Origin: Planctomycetota bacterium
GTDB lineage: Bacteria; Planctomycetota; Planctomycetia; Planctomycetales; Planctomycetaceae
Assembly: GCA_022600195.1 (NCBI GenBank)
Contig: JAHZKX010000076.1
Span: 62,001 to 126,000, forward strand
Length of the DNA: 64,000 nucleotides
Direction: 5' to 3'
Part shown: positions 63,361 through 64,000 of the stretch, piece after piece
Layout of the letters: the number at the start of each line of letters is the position of its first letter
Numbering within the stretch: position 1 is the first letter of the stretch
Made by a program: the position numbers and the translations under genes
The notes under the pieces: generated by a model
Told to the model about the DNA's origin: nothing
Database searches by the model: none
Seen by the model: the letters and a program-made list of their open reading frames with translations, nothing else

Positions 63361-63381
63361 GAATAACAATGATTATCGATT

Positions 63382-64000
63382 TTAGAGTACGTTTGACACA
63401 CCTGGTGTAGGAATCGGGTAGAAACCGTTTTCATCAGGAACTGTCACGGGAGTTGCTTCCCAGGAAAATTCTTTGGGCATCAGATCAACCTTTGATGCCA
63501 TTGCCTGATCCCAGGTCACAGGTTTACCACTGTAGGTTGCCAAACGGCCCAGAATGGAAGTCATGGTTGATTTGGCACCATACTCCGCTTCGTTGTAGGG
63601 GGTTCCTTTCCGAATCGCAGCGAACAGATCATCGTGCTCAACCTGATAGGGATTGGGTTTCGCATCACGGTATTTCCATTTGTAACCAGCGGTGGTTTCG
63701 TACTTGGCGCCACTGATATCACAAGAACCTTTGGAACCCTGAGCATGCTCTGTCACACTATTCCAGCAGTTGCGAATGTGTCGGCACTGGCTATACATCC
63801 GAGTGCCGTTGGCATATTCGTATTCCACAGCAAAGTGGTCGTAAATTTCACCATACTTCTTGTCGTTACGAACCTGGCGTCCCCCCATGCCGTGAGCTTT
63901 GACAGGGAAATCTTCCATCAACCAGTTGCAGACATCGATATTGTGAATGTGCTGTTCGTTGATATGATCGCCACACAGCCAGTTATAGTAATACCAGTTT
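63382..64000 (-). CDS. Gfo/Idh/MocA-family oxidoreductase, 5' end outside the window
   Basis: About 206 C-terminal residues are visible; the frame is open to the window edge. The leading part shows WYYYNWLCGDHINEQHIHNID, a typical segment of the substrate-binding half, then YANGTRMYSQCRH and PVTWDQAMASKV. Members bind NAD(P) and act on sugars or inositol; here a Tat signal and the substrate cannot be seen. Confidence 0.83.
   Translation of the reverse strand, partial: NWYYYNWLCGDHINEQHIHNIDVCNWLMEDFPVKAHGMGGRQVRNDKKYGEIYDHFAVEYEYANGTRMYSQCRHIRNCWNSVTEHAQGSKGSCDISGAKYETTAGYKWKYRDAKPNPYQVEHDDLFAAIRKGTPYNEAEYGAKSTMTSILGRLATYSGKPVTWDQAMASKVDLMPKEFSWEATPVTVPDENGFYPIPTPGVSNVL

Noticed and set aside
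1-64000. tRNA, rRNA, insertion sequence or prophage
   Set aside because: No cloverleaf-like gene, rRNA segment, transposase, integrase or terminal inverted repeats flanking a gene were found by reading both strands; a covariance search could still find a small RNA.

Overview
The window reads as chromosomal DNA of a planctomycete, most likely a Gimesia-like member of the Planctomycetaceae. I infer this from families typical of that group: a DUF1587/1592/1588-type cytochrome protein followed by a DUF1552 protein, a secreted sulfatase, a PQQ-propeller protein, a DUF6268-type outer-membrane barrel, VIT/VWA proteins, secreted proteins with planctomycete-like architecture, and moderate GC content. 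No rRNA, tRNA, insertion sequence, prophage or CRISPR array is visible. Gene density is high, with several convergent pairs 1 to 12 bases apart.

Layout. 0.5-9.9 kb: a Lys/Ala-rich lipoprotein, folD-pgpA, sulfite reductase, then leuA behind a complete leucine attenuator (promoter, Leu-rich 21-codon leader peptide, mutually exclusive antiterminator and terminator), a GT39 glycosyltransferase, mobA and a YkgJ-type cysteine-cluster protein. 10-17.6 kb: an HU-like protein with a long tail, a small lipoprotein, pyrD, trpS and a large PQQ/methyltransferase-like/malectin-like secreted protein. 17.6-28.8 kb: sulfatase, GH114-like protein, APS/PAPS reductase, HAD phosphatase, Hsp20, glutamine synthetase, pdxJ, plsC, a beta-lactamase-like hydrolase and a STAS protein. 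28.8-37 kb: a 1.2-kb repeat-bearing non-coding stretch, a beta-barrel protein, an alpha/beta hydrolase, a CBM9-like protein, and three secreted envelope proteins, two of them paralogous.

37.2-43.9 kb: a LolA-like secreted protein, then a probable operon of a VWA protein with a TonB-like membrane anchor, lspA, a TPR protein, ExbB-like and two ExbD-like subunits, followed by tatD behind two tandem copies of a 92-bp repeat. 44.2-51.6 kb: a third copy of that repeat, then a tightly packed operon of a GlmL/MutL-type ASKHA ATPase (with no mutase genes nearby), a barrel-sandwich/KOW protein, a DUF6754 membrane protein and three further membrane proteins. This is the best candidate here for an undescribed membrane machine. 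51.8-64 kb: an MFS transporter, two VWA proteins, a voltage-gated-type K+ channel, the DUF1592/DUF1552 pair, a beta-propeller glycoside-hydrolase-like protein and the 3' part of a Gfo/Idh/MocA oxidoreductase that runs off the window.

The window joins housekeeping metabolism (folate, leucine, pyrimidine, B6, glutamine and sulfur assimilation) with envelope and polysaccharide functions. All family names come from reading the translated proteins and recalling family motifs; no database search was run.
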